A DNA stretch of 64,000 nucleotides, from the NCBI RefSeq assembly GCF_000482325.1, contig NZ_AXVA01000022.1, positions 1 through 64,000 of the forward strand. Direction: 5' to 3'. The notes beneath the pieces were generated by a model. That model was not told the DNA's origin. It made no database searches and saw only the letters and a program-made list of their open reading frames with translations. Position numbers and translations under genes: made by a program. Numbering within the stretch: the stretch's first letter is position 1; each line of letters starts with the position of its first letter. Shown here piece by piece: positions 7,622-16,229 of this stretch. Source of the stretch: Bacillus sp. UNC438CL73TsuS30 (GTDB lineage: Bacteria > Bacillota > Bacilli > Bacillales > Cytobacillaceae).

Positions 7622-8758
7622 TTAATTAATGATTCCAGAATTCAGCAGCTCCAATTGAAGGTTTACCTTTATTGGGATCTCTTTAATTGCTATATTTTTA
7701 TATTTTTCCTCCCAAAGCCGATGATGATGGACCCTGATTTCCTCTTCTATTCCAAATCCATCACAATTCGCTTTTTGTAACTTTGATATCATTTTTTTGG
7801 AAGTATTGGTTAATCCTGCTTTTATTTCGTTATTGAGCTGTTTTAAAAGCAACGGACTGGTTAAATGATTTTTAGGAAATTCTCTAATCCGATATTGGAG
7901 CTTTAAGGCTAAATTAGCTGTAACTGCATCATTTTTCACATTTAATTTTGTCTTTGGCCGAGAATTGAGAATTTCAACAATTACATAATTCAATTGGTTT
8001 TGTTTATTACGATGATTCGTTTTCACCAAGAAGGAAACCTGCTGTTTTATGCCTCCACTAAGTAGTAAAAATAGCTTTGCTTCCGGAATCGTTATTTTTC
8101 CGGTCATTTTTTCATTATTAAATAGGGCCATACCTACAGACTCTGCCCGATGACCCTCACTATGGATTTTGATCAGCGGCAGCAACGGGTCTTTTGTATG
8201 CTTTAGTAATAAAGGGCAAACTGATTGAACATTATAGTCAGTATAAAACCCGGTAGCTACCCCACTTTTTAAAAACTCATCGTAATAACGTCCGTTTAAA
8301 TTAGCCTCTTCCTGTTTTAAGCTAATGGCATCAGTCGCCCTACCTTCAATAATAGCCACTTTTGCACCAAGAGCACCTTTAGGATTCCGATAAATAGAAT
8401 CAAGTTCCTGATAGAGACCTTTTGCTGCAATCCTCTCTCCGAAAAGAATTACTTGAGTTTTCGAAGTGTCAATTCTTTCAGAAATTTTTAGATCCTCCTG
8501 TAACAACGTATCTAATGCAGTTGCTCCATTTGAGGTAAGAATAGTGCTTTTCGAAGAAGTTGTTGAGCTAGAAGTTAAATTTCCTGAACTTCCTAAACCA
8601 ATTGGGTACGAGGTACTAGCAACTACTTCCCCCTTTAGGCCAACATCATATCCAATCAGTTCAATTATTTTTTGCTCTTTCAAAAGCCGCTGATCCCAAC
8701 AGCCTGTTAAGAAAAACGGAATACAAACTACCATAAACCATCTAATTGTTATTTGCAT
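7622..8758 (-). CDS. gerC: Ger(x)C-family germinant-receptor lipoprotein (C subunit)
   Basis: Third gene of a gerA-gerB-gerC operon encoding a spore inner-membrane germinant receptor. The protein has an N-terminal lipoprotein signal with lipobox LTGC, then WDQRLLKEQ, the start typical of GerAC proteins, and a long soluble domain of about 360 residues. AGAAGGG lies 8 bases before the ATG at 8758; an earlier ATG three codons upstream is possible. It overlaps the end of the B-subunit gene. The C subunit is exported and acylated; the germinant cannot be predicted. The symbol is generic for the family. Confidence 0.9.
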   Translation of the reverse strand: MQITIRWFMVVCIPFFLTGCWDQRLLKEQKIIELIGYDVGLKGEVVASTSYPIGLGSSGNLTSSSTTSSKSTILTSNGATALDTLLQEDLKISERIDTSKTQVILFGERIAAKGLYQELDSIYRNPKGALGAKVAIIEGRATDAISLKQEEANLNGRYYDEFLKSGVATGFYTDYNVQSVCPLLLKHTKDPLLPLIKIHSEGHRAESVGMALFNNEKMTGKITIPEAKLFLLLSGGIKQQVSFLVKTNHRNKQNQLNYVIVEILNSRPKTKLNVKNDAVTANLALKLQYRIREFPKNHLTSPLLLKQLNNEIKAGLTNTSKKMISKLQKANCDGFGIEEEIRVHHHRLWEEKYKNIAIKEIPIKVNLQLELLNSGIIN

Positions 8759-9848
8759 TAAATACACCCTTCTGCCTCTTTCTAAATAAAAGGGATATGA
8801 TTAAAAGAGATATAGGAACAGCCATAAAAAAGATGAAACCAACATAGGTAGTGAACTGCGTTAATTTTTCTATCGCTTTTTGATTATTAAAGAATAGGGC
8901 AAAAGTAAAACAAATGATGGCTGATAAATAAACGAAAGACTTTCTATTCCATTTTTTTATTAAAAAAGTGCCTGCTAAAGATGCACCGTAAAGGTAGCTT
9001 ATAAAGGATGTCCCCACCAAAATAATCCACAGAGAAATAAGGATTAAATCAGGTCTTTCGATAATTTTGAAAGTAAATGACTTTAAAAGATAAAGGACAG
9101 GCTCTGGAAGCAGCAGCATTTCGTCATTACTAAAGTAAATTAAGCAGACAAAGGTTAGGAATGAATACAATAGGGTGATAAATAAATTAGCCAATGTAAC
9201 AGCTTTTACCCGCCCCTTTCCTGTTGCCATTACAAAAGGTGATACAATCAAAAACATTTCCATCCCCTGCCATGCTAATGTGGCATGTGAAGCTCCTTTT
9301 ATAATGTTCAAAATTCCAGAATGACCAATCGGCATGATATGATGGATATTTCCACTTCCGAAAGCTATTGGAGCAATTAATATAAAAACGAATAAAACAA
9401 AAGTAGCGATAAAATAAAACCTGGCAATTACCTTAAGATTTTCGACCGCCATGTAAATTCCGATGGAACACATCAAAATAAGGATCACCCAATAAGGAGT
9501 GTAAATGAGCATCCATTTTTTTATAATGTAGACAAATAAAATTAGAATGGTGGAGCCAGTTAGTAAGAAATAAAATGCATAAAAAAGGGTTAAGCATTTT
9601 CCCAAAAACTTTCCCAAAATGGATTGCAGGATTTGAAATAAATGCTGCTTAGGGAACCGATTACATAAAATCAGATAGAAAATAGCAAGACCCTCCATCA
9701 TAATGCCTGTAAGAAGAAGGGATATCCAGCTATCTCCTTTTGCAAATTTATGAATAGCGTATGGTAAAGAAAGAAAAGCCACCCCTATTTGAGTCTGTAT
9801 TAAAAAGGTAATGAGCTGAAGCTTCGTAATTTGATTTTCATTCTTCAT
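8742..9848 (-). CDS. gerB: GerAB-type spore germination permease (B subunit)
   Basis: A 368-residue polytopic protein with about ten membrane segments, in the endospore germination permease branch of the APC superfamily. This subunit carries the germinant-binding pocket in studied receptors. Hallmarks are the N-terminal ITKLQLITFLIQTQIGVAFL helix and the GASHATLAWQGMEMF region. It overlaps the upstream A gene by 11 bases and the downstream C gene by about 17, indicating translational coupling. Expression is expected in the forespore; I could not identify a convincing sigma-G promoter. Confidence 0.92.
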   Translation of the reverse strand: MKNENQITKLQLITFLIQTQIGVAFLSLPYAIHKFAKGDSWISLLLTGIMMEGLAIFYLILCNRFPKQHLFQILQSILGKFLGKCLTLFYAFYFLLTGSTILILFVYIIKKWMLIYTPYWVILILMCSIGIYMAVENLKVIARFYFIATFVLFVFILIAPIAFGSGNIHHIMPIGHSGILNIIKGASHATLAWQGMEMFLIVSPFVMATGKGRVKAVTLANLFITLLYSFLTFVCLIYFSNDEMLLLPEPVLYLLKSFTFKIIERPDLILISLWIILVGTSFISYLYGASLAGTFLIKKWNRKSFVYLSAIICFTFALFFNNQKAIEKLTQFTTYVGFIFFMAVPISLLIISLLFRKRQKGVFNANNN

Positions 9849-11337
9849 TTTTTTCCCATCTTCTTGGTCGATTTAGTCGTTTTTTATTTTGAACTAATAA
9901 CTCTCTAGGCCGGAACTTTAAAAGCCAAATTGGAAATCGAATGATGGCATCCTTCATCCCTTGTAGATTAAACGGAGCAACAGGTGTAAAATACGGTGTT
10001 CCAAGTGACTCAAGTTTGCAAAGGTGACCAACGATAAACATTAAAGAAAATATGATTCCGACAAAACCAAAAGTAGCGGCAGAAAGCATAATTGGAAAGG
10101 TTAACAGCCGGACAGTATTACTCATTTCATAGGATGCAATCGTATAGGATGATATAGACGTAAGGGCAATCACGATAACCATAATATTTGATACTAATCC
10201 TGCAGAAACAATTGCATCCCCGATGATGAGACCACCGACAATCCCAATTGTTTGTCCTATTGGCGAAGGAAGGCGAATTCCTGCTTCTCTGATTAATTCA
10301 ATCGTGAACGCCATAATCATTGCCTCGATTAAAGGTGGAAACGGAATGTTCTCTACCGAGTTTTTTACAAGAACTAAAATTTCATTCGGGATAATTTCAA
10401 AATGGAAGCCAATCACTGCAATATATAAAGCTGGTAATAAAAGTGAGAGAAAAAAGCTCGTTACTCTTAAAAGTCGAAAAGCAGAGCCTGTTAGAATCCG
10501 GCTGTTGTAATCATCAGACGTTTGAAAGAAGGAGAAAAATGATACTGGAAAAACAAGAACATCACAGCTTCCTTCAGACAATAAGATGATTCTCCCCTCC
10601 ATTAATTGGGCAATGGTCCGGTCAGGCCTTTCTGTGAAGAGTATATGTGGAAACGGAGAAAATGGCTGATCCTCAATTAACTCTTCTAAATACCCGGGGC
10701 TAAAAGTCATATCTGTGGATAGCGTTTTAAGTCTTTCTTCAAGTCTTTTTACCAACGTAAGGTTTGATATACCCTCCATATAGACAACGGCTAATTGGGT
10801 GTTCGTATATTGACCGGTACGATAATAATTAATTCTAAGCTGTTTATTCTGAATCCCTTGCCTGATAAAGCCTAAATTTGTAGATAGACTTTCAACAAAT
10901 CCAACATGTGATCCTCTTACAGTTTTTTCACTATCGGGTTCCTTGGGGGTTCGTGATAAGTCTTTCTTTGTATTAAATGAAAAGAGATCATCCTCTCCTT
11001 GAACGATCAAAATTGTATTTCCTTGTAACAATGCATTTATGGTATCTTCAAGCATAATCTTACTTTTTGTTTCAGCAGTATATGGAATGTCACCAAAGTC
11101 TAATTCTGGATTTTTACTTAAAGGAACTAAGATACTTTCCTGGATTTTCTCCGAATCTGAAATGGTTTCTAAATAGAAAAGAATTCCTTTCTCCTCATGA
11201 TATAGAATAGGAAGCATTAACAAATCCTCGGTGTTACCAAAAGCATCCTTAATAAACTCTACACGGCACTCGAATGCAGACTTTCCAATGTCTGAAGGCT
11301 TTTTATTTGGTTCATGATTAAATAAAGGTCGTTTCAT
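9838..11337 (-). CDS. gerA: GerAA-type spore germination protein (A subunit)
   Basis: First gene of the receptor operon, 499 residues. A hydrophilic N-terminal region of about 290 residues is followed by a membrane domain with roughly five helices and the family's conserved stretch FPPLIEAMIMAFTIELIREA and RLPSPIGQTIGIVGG. It ends with a basic tail. AGGAG lies 7 bases before the ATG. The A subunit forms the ion-conducting oligomer in the B. subtilis receptor. A, B and C are all intact here. Confidence 0.93.
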   Translation of the reverse strand: MKRPLFNHEPNKKPSDIGKSAFECRVEFIKDAFGNTEDLLMLPILYHEEKGILFYLETISDSEKIQESILVPLSKNPELDFGDIPYTAETKSKIMLEDTINALLQGNTILIVQGEDDLFSFNTKKDLSRTPKEPDSEKTVRGSHVGFVESLSTNLGFIRQGIQNKQLRINYYRTGQYTNTQLAVVYMEGISNLTLVKRLEERLKTLSTDMTFSPGYLEELIEDQPFSPFPHILFTERPDRTIAQLMEGRIILLSEGSCDVLVFPVSFFSFFQTSDDYNSRILTGSAFRLLRVTSFFLSLLLPALYIAVIGFHFEIIPNEILVLVKNSVENIPFPPLIEAMIMAFTIELIREAGIRLPSPIGQTIGIVGGLIIGDAIVSAGLVSNIMVIVIALTSISSYTIASYEMSNTVRLLTFPIMLSAATFGFVGIIFSLMFIVGHLCKLESLGTPYFTPVAPFNLQGMKDAIIRFPIWLLKFRPRELLVQNKKRLNRPRRWEKNEE

Positions 11338-11407
11338 AAATGAACTCCTATGTCTAAAATGTTCATTTTATGTTCTTCAAATTTTTCCTAACTTATCCCT
11401 AGAAATG

Positions 11408-11442
11408 AAAAAGAACCCTGAAGTAGGTTACTCTGGGTTCTA
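11408..11442 (-). terminator. Terminator after the ferritin-like gene
   Basis: AGAACCC and GGGTTCT form a stem with a roughly 16-base loop. Reading on the minus strand, TTTTTC follows. It lies a few bases past the stop at 11450 and also separates this gene from the germination operon. Confidence 0.75.
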
Positions 11443-11449
11443 TCGACTG

Positions 11450-11890
11450 TTATTTATGTTTAGTAAAATAGTAAAGAAACCACACCGCATGGTTTTGCTC
11501 GTCTGCTGCAGCTCTCCGAAATACTTCTTTTATATGCTCCGTTGTAGCTGTATCGGCAATTTCCATATAAAAATCAACCGTTTTTTGTTCATCTTTTAGC
11601 GCAAATTCTAACCCGTCTAAATAAGCCGCCGGACACTCCTCCACAATCTTCGGCTGCGGTTGTCTCCCCGTGAGACTCACATATATTTGCTGGAATTGTT
11701 GAAAATGCTTGACTTCATCTTGACGAATTTCAAGGATTCTCTGCCGTTCTTCCTCATTTTTAGCCATATTTGCTAATTTTGAATAACAATTGATTGCACT
11801 ATACTCACCGTTGACAGCCTTTTCAACATCACTGATTAAAGTGTTTGGTTGTCTAAAAAGAGCATCATGATAATTTGTATATGGATACAT
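11450..11890 (-). CDS. Ferritin-like (rubrerythrin-fold) protein
   Basis: A 146-residue four-helix bundle. Candidate iron ligands are visible as two Glu...ExxH sets: EYSAINCY with IRQDEVKHFQQF, and the later DEQKTVDFY with AAADEQNHAVWF. This is the rubrerythrin/ferritin-like pattern, and the rubredoxin domain is absent. GGAGGG precedes the ATG. A role in iron handling or peroxide protection is likely from the fold but not shown. The gene is monocistronic, with its own terminator. Confidence 0.75.
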   Translation of the reverse strand: MYPYTNYHDALFRQPNTLISDVEKAVNGEYSAINCYSKLANMAKNEEERQRILEIRQDEVKHFQQFQQIYVSLTGRQPQPKIVEECPAAYLDGLEFALKDEQKTVDFYMEIADTATTEHIKEVFRRAAADEQNHAVWFLYYFTKHK

Positions 11891-12095
11891 CCCATACCCT
11901 CCCCGTTATATTCTTACTATCCTATGGAAAAGTGAGATGCTGGGTGCATATACAAATTTTTTTTGCATAATATCTTGTCCGATTAAATTTAACGATTGAT
12001 TAGTATATGACTATCCCTTAAAAAGCTCTATTTTAAATAAAGAATTTCGAAACGGGAATACTAAATTTATCTATTTGGCTTTGGGAGGTATAAAC

Positions 12096-13769
12096 TTGAG
12101 TACTCGTGAAAATACATTGTCCATTTTCGCTTTAGGCGGCATCAACGAAATCGGTAAAAACATGTATGTGGTCCAATATGCAGATGATATCGTCATTATC
12201 GACTGCGGAGGTAAGTTTCCCGATGAAAGTTTATTAGGAATTGACCTAATTATCCCTGACATTACCTACCTTGAGGAAAATCAGGAAAAAATCCGCGGGA
12301 TGATTGTGACCCATGGACACGAGGACCATATCGGCGGAATCCCATACATTTTACGAAAAATAAATGTTCCTATCTATGCAACTCGATTTACCCTTGGTTT
12401 GATTGAACTGAAGTTGGAGGAACACCGCCTCAAAGGTGACACGAAACTCTTACAGATTGACTCTGACTCCATACTAGAACTTGGTAAAATGAAAGTTTCC
12501 TTTTTTAAAACGAGCCACAGTATTCCAGATTGTCTGGGGATTGTTTTTCACACACCTGAAGGGAATGTCGTCCATACAGGCGACTTTAAATTTGATTTAA
12601 CTCCTGCCAATAATGAATCATCCGATATTCATAAAATGGCCAAGATTGGCAGCGAGGGGGTTCTAGCGTTAATCTCTGAAAGCACCAATGCTGAGCGTAA
12701 AGGGCTGTCTCCATCCGAGCAAATGGTCGGTGACCATATGGACGAGGCCTTTATGAAAGCCCATGGAAAAATCATTGTATCTACGTTTGCATCGAATGTG
12801 AATCGGATTCAGCAGGTTGTCAATGCAGCCATGTTGACGAATCGAAAGCTGGCACTGCTCGGCCGAAGCATGGTAAATGTTGTAGGTGTTGCAATCGAAC
12901 GTGGGTATTTAACCGTACCTGAAGGGATGTTGATTGAGGCACGTGATGTTGATCCATTGCCGCCTGAAAGAGTAGCAATTTTATGTACCGGGAGCCAGGG
13001 AGAACCAATGGCGGCTCTCGCCCGCCTTGCTAGCGGAAGCTATCGGGATGTCGCAATTTATCCAGACGACACCGTTATTTTAGCAGCATCCCCTATACCT
13101 GGAAATGAAAAAGATGTATCGCGGATTATTGATAATCTCTTTAAACTAGGCGCAAGAGTCATTTATGGCTCCGGAAGTTCAACCGGAATGCATGTTTCCG
13201 GGCATGGGTATCAGGAAGATCTAAAGCTTATGCTTACCTTGATGAAACCAACCTATTTTATTCCGATACATGGTGAATACAGAATGCTCCATCATCACCA
13301 GTTGCTGGCGGAATCTGTTGGAGTAGAAAAAGGTAACACCTTTATTATTAAAAATGGTGACGTTGTTGATATTGAAAATTCCGTTGCACGTCAGACTCGC
13401 AGTATCCCTGCCGGGGATACGTATGTGGATGGTATGGGGGTTGGAGACATCGGCGAAGTCGTGCTGCGTGATCGCAAGCAGCTTTCTGAAGATGGAATGC
13501 TGGTGGTTGTGATTACAATCAGTAAATCAGACCGAAAAATTATTTCCGGTCCGGACACGATTACCCGCGGTTTCGTCTTTGTAAAAAATTCGGACGATCT
13601 CCTTAAGGAAGTAAATCGTCTGGTTAAAAAAACCGTCATCGACTTACAAGAAGATAATGTACGGCAATGGAGTGTCATTAAACAAAATATTAAAAAATCA
13701 GTTGGACAATATCTATTCACCCAAACAAAGAGAAAGCCGATGATTCTGCCGATCATTATTGAAATCTAA
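12096..13769 (+). CDS. Ribonuclease J family enzyme
   Basis: A 557-residue metallo-beta-lactamase/beta-CASP ribonuclease with 5'-3' exo- and endonuclease activity on RNA. The catalytic motif HGHEDH is at residues 73-78, with HTGDFKFD, a GSQGEP loop, the HVSGHG motif and IPIHGEYRM further on, and the family's C-terminal KRKPMILPII ending. It shares traits with both RNase J1 and J2 of B. subtilis. The zinc-binding residues look complete, as in the active J1 type. GGGAGG lies 7 bases before the TTG at 12096. It may be an additional paralogue; the other copies are not in this window. Confidence 0.93.
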   Translation: MSTRENTLSIFALGGINEIGKNMYVVQYADDIVIIDCGGKFPDESLLGIDLIIPDITYLEENQEKIRGMIVTHGHEDHIGGIPYILRKINVPIYATRFTLGLIELKLEEHRLKGDTKLLQIDSDSILELGKMKVSFFKTSHSIPDCLGIVFHTPEGNVVHTGDFKFDLTPANNESSDIHKMAKIGSEGVLALISESTNAERKGLSPSEQMVGDHMDEAFMKAHGKIIVSTFASNVNRIQQVVNAAMLTNRKLALLGRSMVNVVGVAIERGYLTVPEGMLIEARDVDPLPPERVAILCTGSQGEPMAALARLASGSYRDVAIYPDDTVILAASPIPGNEKDVSRIIDNLFKLGARVIYGSGSSTGMHVSGHGYQEDLKLMLTLMKPTYFIPIHGEYRMLHHHQLLAESVGVEKGNTFIIKNGDVVDIENSVARQTRSIPAGDTYVDGMGVGDIGEVVLRDRKQLSEDGMLVVVITISKSDRKIISGPDTITRGFVFVKNSDDLLKEVNRLVKKTVIDLQEDNVRQWSVIKQNIKKSVGQYLFTQTKRKPMILPIIIEI

Positions 13770-13775
13770 ATTCAC

Positions 13776-13810
13776 AAAAATGGCTCAGTTCACTGCACTG
13801 AGTCATTTTT
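13776..13810 (+). terminator. Rho-independent terminator
   Basis: AAAAATGGCTCAG pairs with CTGAGTCATTTTT (one G-T pair), leaving a short loop. It lies directly after the RNase J stop codon. Confidence 0.85.
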
Positions 13811-13949
13811 CGTATTTTCAGTATCGGTTCTAAACCTTAAAACGACATTCATTCGTTTTTAATAATTTTTTCAGAGACCCTTCATTTTGTCTCTGTAAAT
13901 ATATGTTACGTTTTATAGGTATTAAAATTCGAGAGGAGAAATCTTACCT

Positions 13950-14402
13950 ATGAAAAAGAGAATGGGCTTTTTATTTGCAGCAGTGGCTTTAATGGTAATG
14001 ATGTTAAGCGCATGTGGAAGCACTAGTAATAATTCTTCAAACACGACGACATCTTCTAGCAAAAAGTCAGATACCACAACACAGACAGCTAAAACCGAGA
14101 ATACACAAAAGGTTGCCGCAAAAAATGCTTCTACAGGAAATGTAGTTACTATCAAGGTTATGGCAAAGGATTTTGAATACGATAAAAAAGTGATCCATGT
14201 TAAAAAGGGTGATAAAGTAAAAATCATTCTCCAAAGTGATGACGGCGGTCATGGCTTTGCACTTCCAGCATTCAATGTTAACATTCAGGGGAATAAAAGT
14301 GCTGAATTTATTGCTAATAAAACTGGGACATTTGAATACCACTGTTCTGTAGTATGCGGAGCAGGACATTCTAAAATGACGGGAAAATTAATAGTAGATT
14401 AG
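13950..14402 (+). CDS. Secreted lipoprotein with a CuA-type cupredoxin domain
   Basis: A 150-residue lipoprotein: signal peptide with lipobox LSAC (Cys22), a Ser/Thr/Lys linker to about residue 60, then a cupredoxin domain. The copper site reads C132-x3-C136-x3-H140-x2-M143 in HCSVVCGAGHSKM, with an upstream His at 101 (GGHGFALP). This is the binuclear CuA arrangement of cytochrome oxidase subunit II, here without the subunit II membrane hairpin. No oxidase genes are nearby. A role as an external electron carrier or copper chaperone is possible (inference). Confidence 0.85.
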   Translation: MKKRMGFLFAAVALMVMMLSACGSTSNNSSNTTTSSSKKSDTTTQTAKTENTQKVAAKNASTGNVVTIKVMAKDFEYDKKVIHVKKGDKVKIILQSDDGGHGFALPAFNVNIQGNKSAEFIANKTGTFEYHCSVVCGAGHSKMTGKLIVD

Positions 14403-14446
14403 TATTTTTTCTATAAAAGGGATTTTCTAATAAAGATCCTAAAAAG

Positions 14447-14492
14447 AAAAGAGTTGGCGAAAAACAATACTAGTTTTCCCAACTCTTTTTTC
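14447..14492 (+). terminator. Rho-independent terminator
   Basis: AAAAGAGTTGG and CCAACTCTTTT form an 11-bp stem with a 21-base loop and a following T run. It ends transcription of the cupredoxin gene. Confidence 0.8.
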
Positions 14493-14794
14493 TCCAAAGT
14501 TAAAAATTTGTTGATAATTTCTTTTGTAAAAGTTATGGGTAATTCTTGCGCAATAATTTTGAGAGGGCCGCTTACTCTTTGAGTTAAACTAAGCATAATC
14601 CCGTGTTTCACATTAAAATGGAAACTAAGTCTTTTTCGTGGATAATCTCTCCCCATGGACGAGCATATTATTCTTGAGTGGAAGGTGAATGGATTTAAAC
14701 ATAATCCTCAAGATTTGGTTAGCCAACTTGAAGATGAATGTGATTTTTAAATTTAATATGATATGAAAATAAAAAACACGGAGGAGCATAATTT

Positions 14795-15376
14795 ATGAAC
14801 ATCTTATGGGATTTTGACGGAACGCTTTTTGATACGTACCCGGCACTTTTAGAAGGATTTATGCAATTAACTCCCCAAAAACTGGATCGGGGTGAAGTCT
14901 TAAAATGGCTGAAAAAGGACTCGAAAACAGCGTTTAAACATTATGGGATTAGTGAAGAACAACGAGGAAAATACGAAGAATTATACAACTACTATTCAAA
15001 ACTAAATAGTAAACCGTTTGATCACATCGAAAATGTGTTATCAACTGTTAACAGCAATGTCATCGTCACTCACCGAGATAAGGAATCTACCATCTATCTC
15101 TTGAAAAAGTTCAATTTAAAAAAGTATTTCAAAGACATTGTTTCTGTTGAAGAAGATGGTTTTATTCGAAAACCCCATCATTCCTCTTATGAAGACGTTC
15201 TTAAAAATCACAAAATAGATTTGGTGGTCGGGGACCGGGAACTGGATTTAATTCCAGCGAGAGAATTAAAGATTAAAACGGTTGCTTTTCAAAACAAAGG
15301 TATTGAGGCAGATTTTCATATTGAGAGTTATGCAGATTTTATGCCTGTGGTACTTCAAGACGATGTTCGCAGATAA
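14795..15376 (+). CDS. HAD-superfamily hydrolase (phosphatase-like, HAD-IA)
   Basis: A 193-residue HAD hydrolase with all four motifs: nucleophile and acid/base in DFDGTLFD (residues 6-13), the Thr of VIVTHRD, the Lys of IRKPHHSSYE, and the metal-binding acids in VVGDRELD. An alpha-helical cap lies between motifs I and II. The substrate is unknown; phosphoglycolate- or sugar-phosphate-type phosphatases share this layout. GGAGGA precedes the ATG. Its last three codons, including the stop, fall inside the first unit of a 21-bp-period repeat array, so the array reaches into the coding end. Confidence 0.85.
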   Translation: MNILWDFDGTLFDTYPALLEGFMQLTPQKLDRGEVLKWLKKDSKTAFKHYGISEEQRGKYEELYNYYSKLNSKPFDHIENVLSTVNSNVIVTHRDKESTIYLLKKFNLKKYFKDIVSVEEDGFIRKPHHSSYEDVLKNHKIDLVVGDRELDLIPARELKIKTVAFQNKGIEADFHIESYADFMPVVLQDDVRR

Positions 15377-15419
15377 AAGTCGGTTTTACGCAGATAAATC
15401 AGTTACTATCGCAGATAAA
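15368..15419 (-). repeat. TTTATCTGCG array, 3 units, 21-bp period (array 2)
   Basis: On the plus strand CGCAGATAAA begins at 15368, 15389 and 15410, exactly 21 bases apart. It is the reverse complement of the unit in the arrays at 3548 and 45038. The first unit supplies the final Arg-Arg-stop of the HAD gene. A GCCAGGCA/TGCCTGGC hairpin without a T run follows at about 15443. Confidence 0.85.
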
Positions 15420-15477
15420 TCGAATCAAAGCTAATTTTAACAGCCAGGCAGATGCCTGGCTCATGGATCTTGATTTT

Positions 15478-15575
15478 TAATTAATCGTTTGATTAGTATA
15501 CACTATTTCAGCAAAACCCTGATCTACCAAAGCTTATGCCGTTCAATTAAACGTTTAATTAATATATACTTTTTT
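15478..15575. repeat. Two-copy ~95-bp element with paired AAACGTTTGATTAG motifs, copy 1
   Basis: Two near-copies of ATTAAACGTTTGATTAGTAT lie 66 bases apart, joined by a TATTT-AG-AAAA-CCTGAT linker. The whole arrangement recurs in the same orientation at 18863-18958. The core ATTAAACGTTTAAT is palindromic and could be a protein-binding site. It lies between convergent genes here, so a promoter role at this copy is unlikely. Confidence 0.65.
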
Positions 15576-15590
15576 TTGGAAACAAGGCTT

Positions 15591-16127
15591 TTATTGAAAT
15601 AACAAATCCACTTCCTTACGCAATTCTTCTAATAAAGAAAAGTTCCCCAGGGTTCCCAAGCTTTCTACGACATTCGTGTAATACCACTTTTGCTTTTCCT
15701 TGCCGCGGTTAAACCTCTTCCAAACCTCTTCGCCAACTTGTTCGTAGTCATTTCGGATTGATCGAATATTATGTAGTTTATCCGCACAAGCAACAGCACG
15801 GATTTCCATCGAAGCGGTTTTTAAAAATTCAATCGTATGTTCCTTTCGTTTCTCCCAAGAGAGCGATTTATCTGGTTCAGAACAGCCCGCAACGATTTCA
15901 GCAATTTTTTCGCCAAATTTACGTTTAAGATCTTCCAAAGTTAAATCGGTATCTTCAACCGTATCATGCAGGATTCCTGCTGCCACAACATCATCCATAT
16001 ACCCTGCTTTCAAAAGAAGCATTCCCACTGCCACAGGATGTGTTATGTAAGGGATATCCGTAAGTTTTCGGTACTGACCTTCGTGGGCTTTACTAGCTGT
16101 TTGAAGTGCTTTTTCAACAATTTCCAT
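15591..16127 (-). CDS. HD-domain (p)ppGpp hydrolase-like protein
   Basis: A 178-residue stand-alone HD-domain protein like the hydrolase half of RelA/SpoT (small alarmone hydrolase or MESH1 type). Metal ligands are visible: H30 in YITHP, H54-D55 in GILHDTVEDT and D116 in CADKLHN. No synthetase, TGS or ACT domain is present. A role in degrading alarmones or related nucleotides is inferred from the family. GGGAGGAGG precedes the ATG. Confidence 0.85.
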   Translation of the reverse strand: MEIVEKALQTASKAHEGQYRKLTDIPYITHPVAVGMLLLKAGYMDDVVAAGILHDTVEDTDLTLEDLKRKFGEKIAEIVAGCSEPDKSLSWEKRKEHTIEFLKTASMEIRAVACADKLHNIRSIRNDYEQVGEEVWKRFNRGKEKQKWYYTNVVESLGTLGNFSLLEELRKEVDLLFQ

Positions 16128-16229
16128 CGTGACCTCCTCCCTTTACCTTTATTTTACCATTGGTTCTCACTGATAAAGTTATCAAAAAAATAGAGCCCGG
16201 AGCCGAGCCCTTTGTTTTTCATAAAAAGG

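Noticed and set aside
11338..11400. Sigma-G promoter for the germination operon
   Set aside because: No pair of boxes with acceptable sequence and 17-18 base spacing could be found by eye.
14411..14656. 81-codon minus-strand frame
   Set aside because: Its C-terminal third is the terminator hairpin of the cupredoxin gene, and no family pattern or good start is seen.
14655..14750. 31-codon plus-strand frame (MDEHIILEWKVNGF...)
   Set aside because: No ribosome binding site and too short to recognise; possibly debris.
16190..16225. GC-rich stretch after the TPR gene as a terminator
   Set aside because: The repeated AGCCC-like words are direct rather than complementary, so no stable stem forms.
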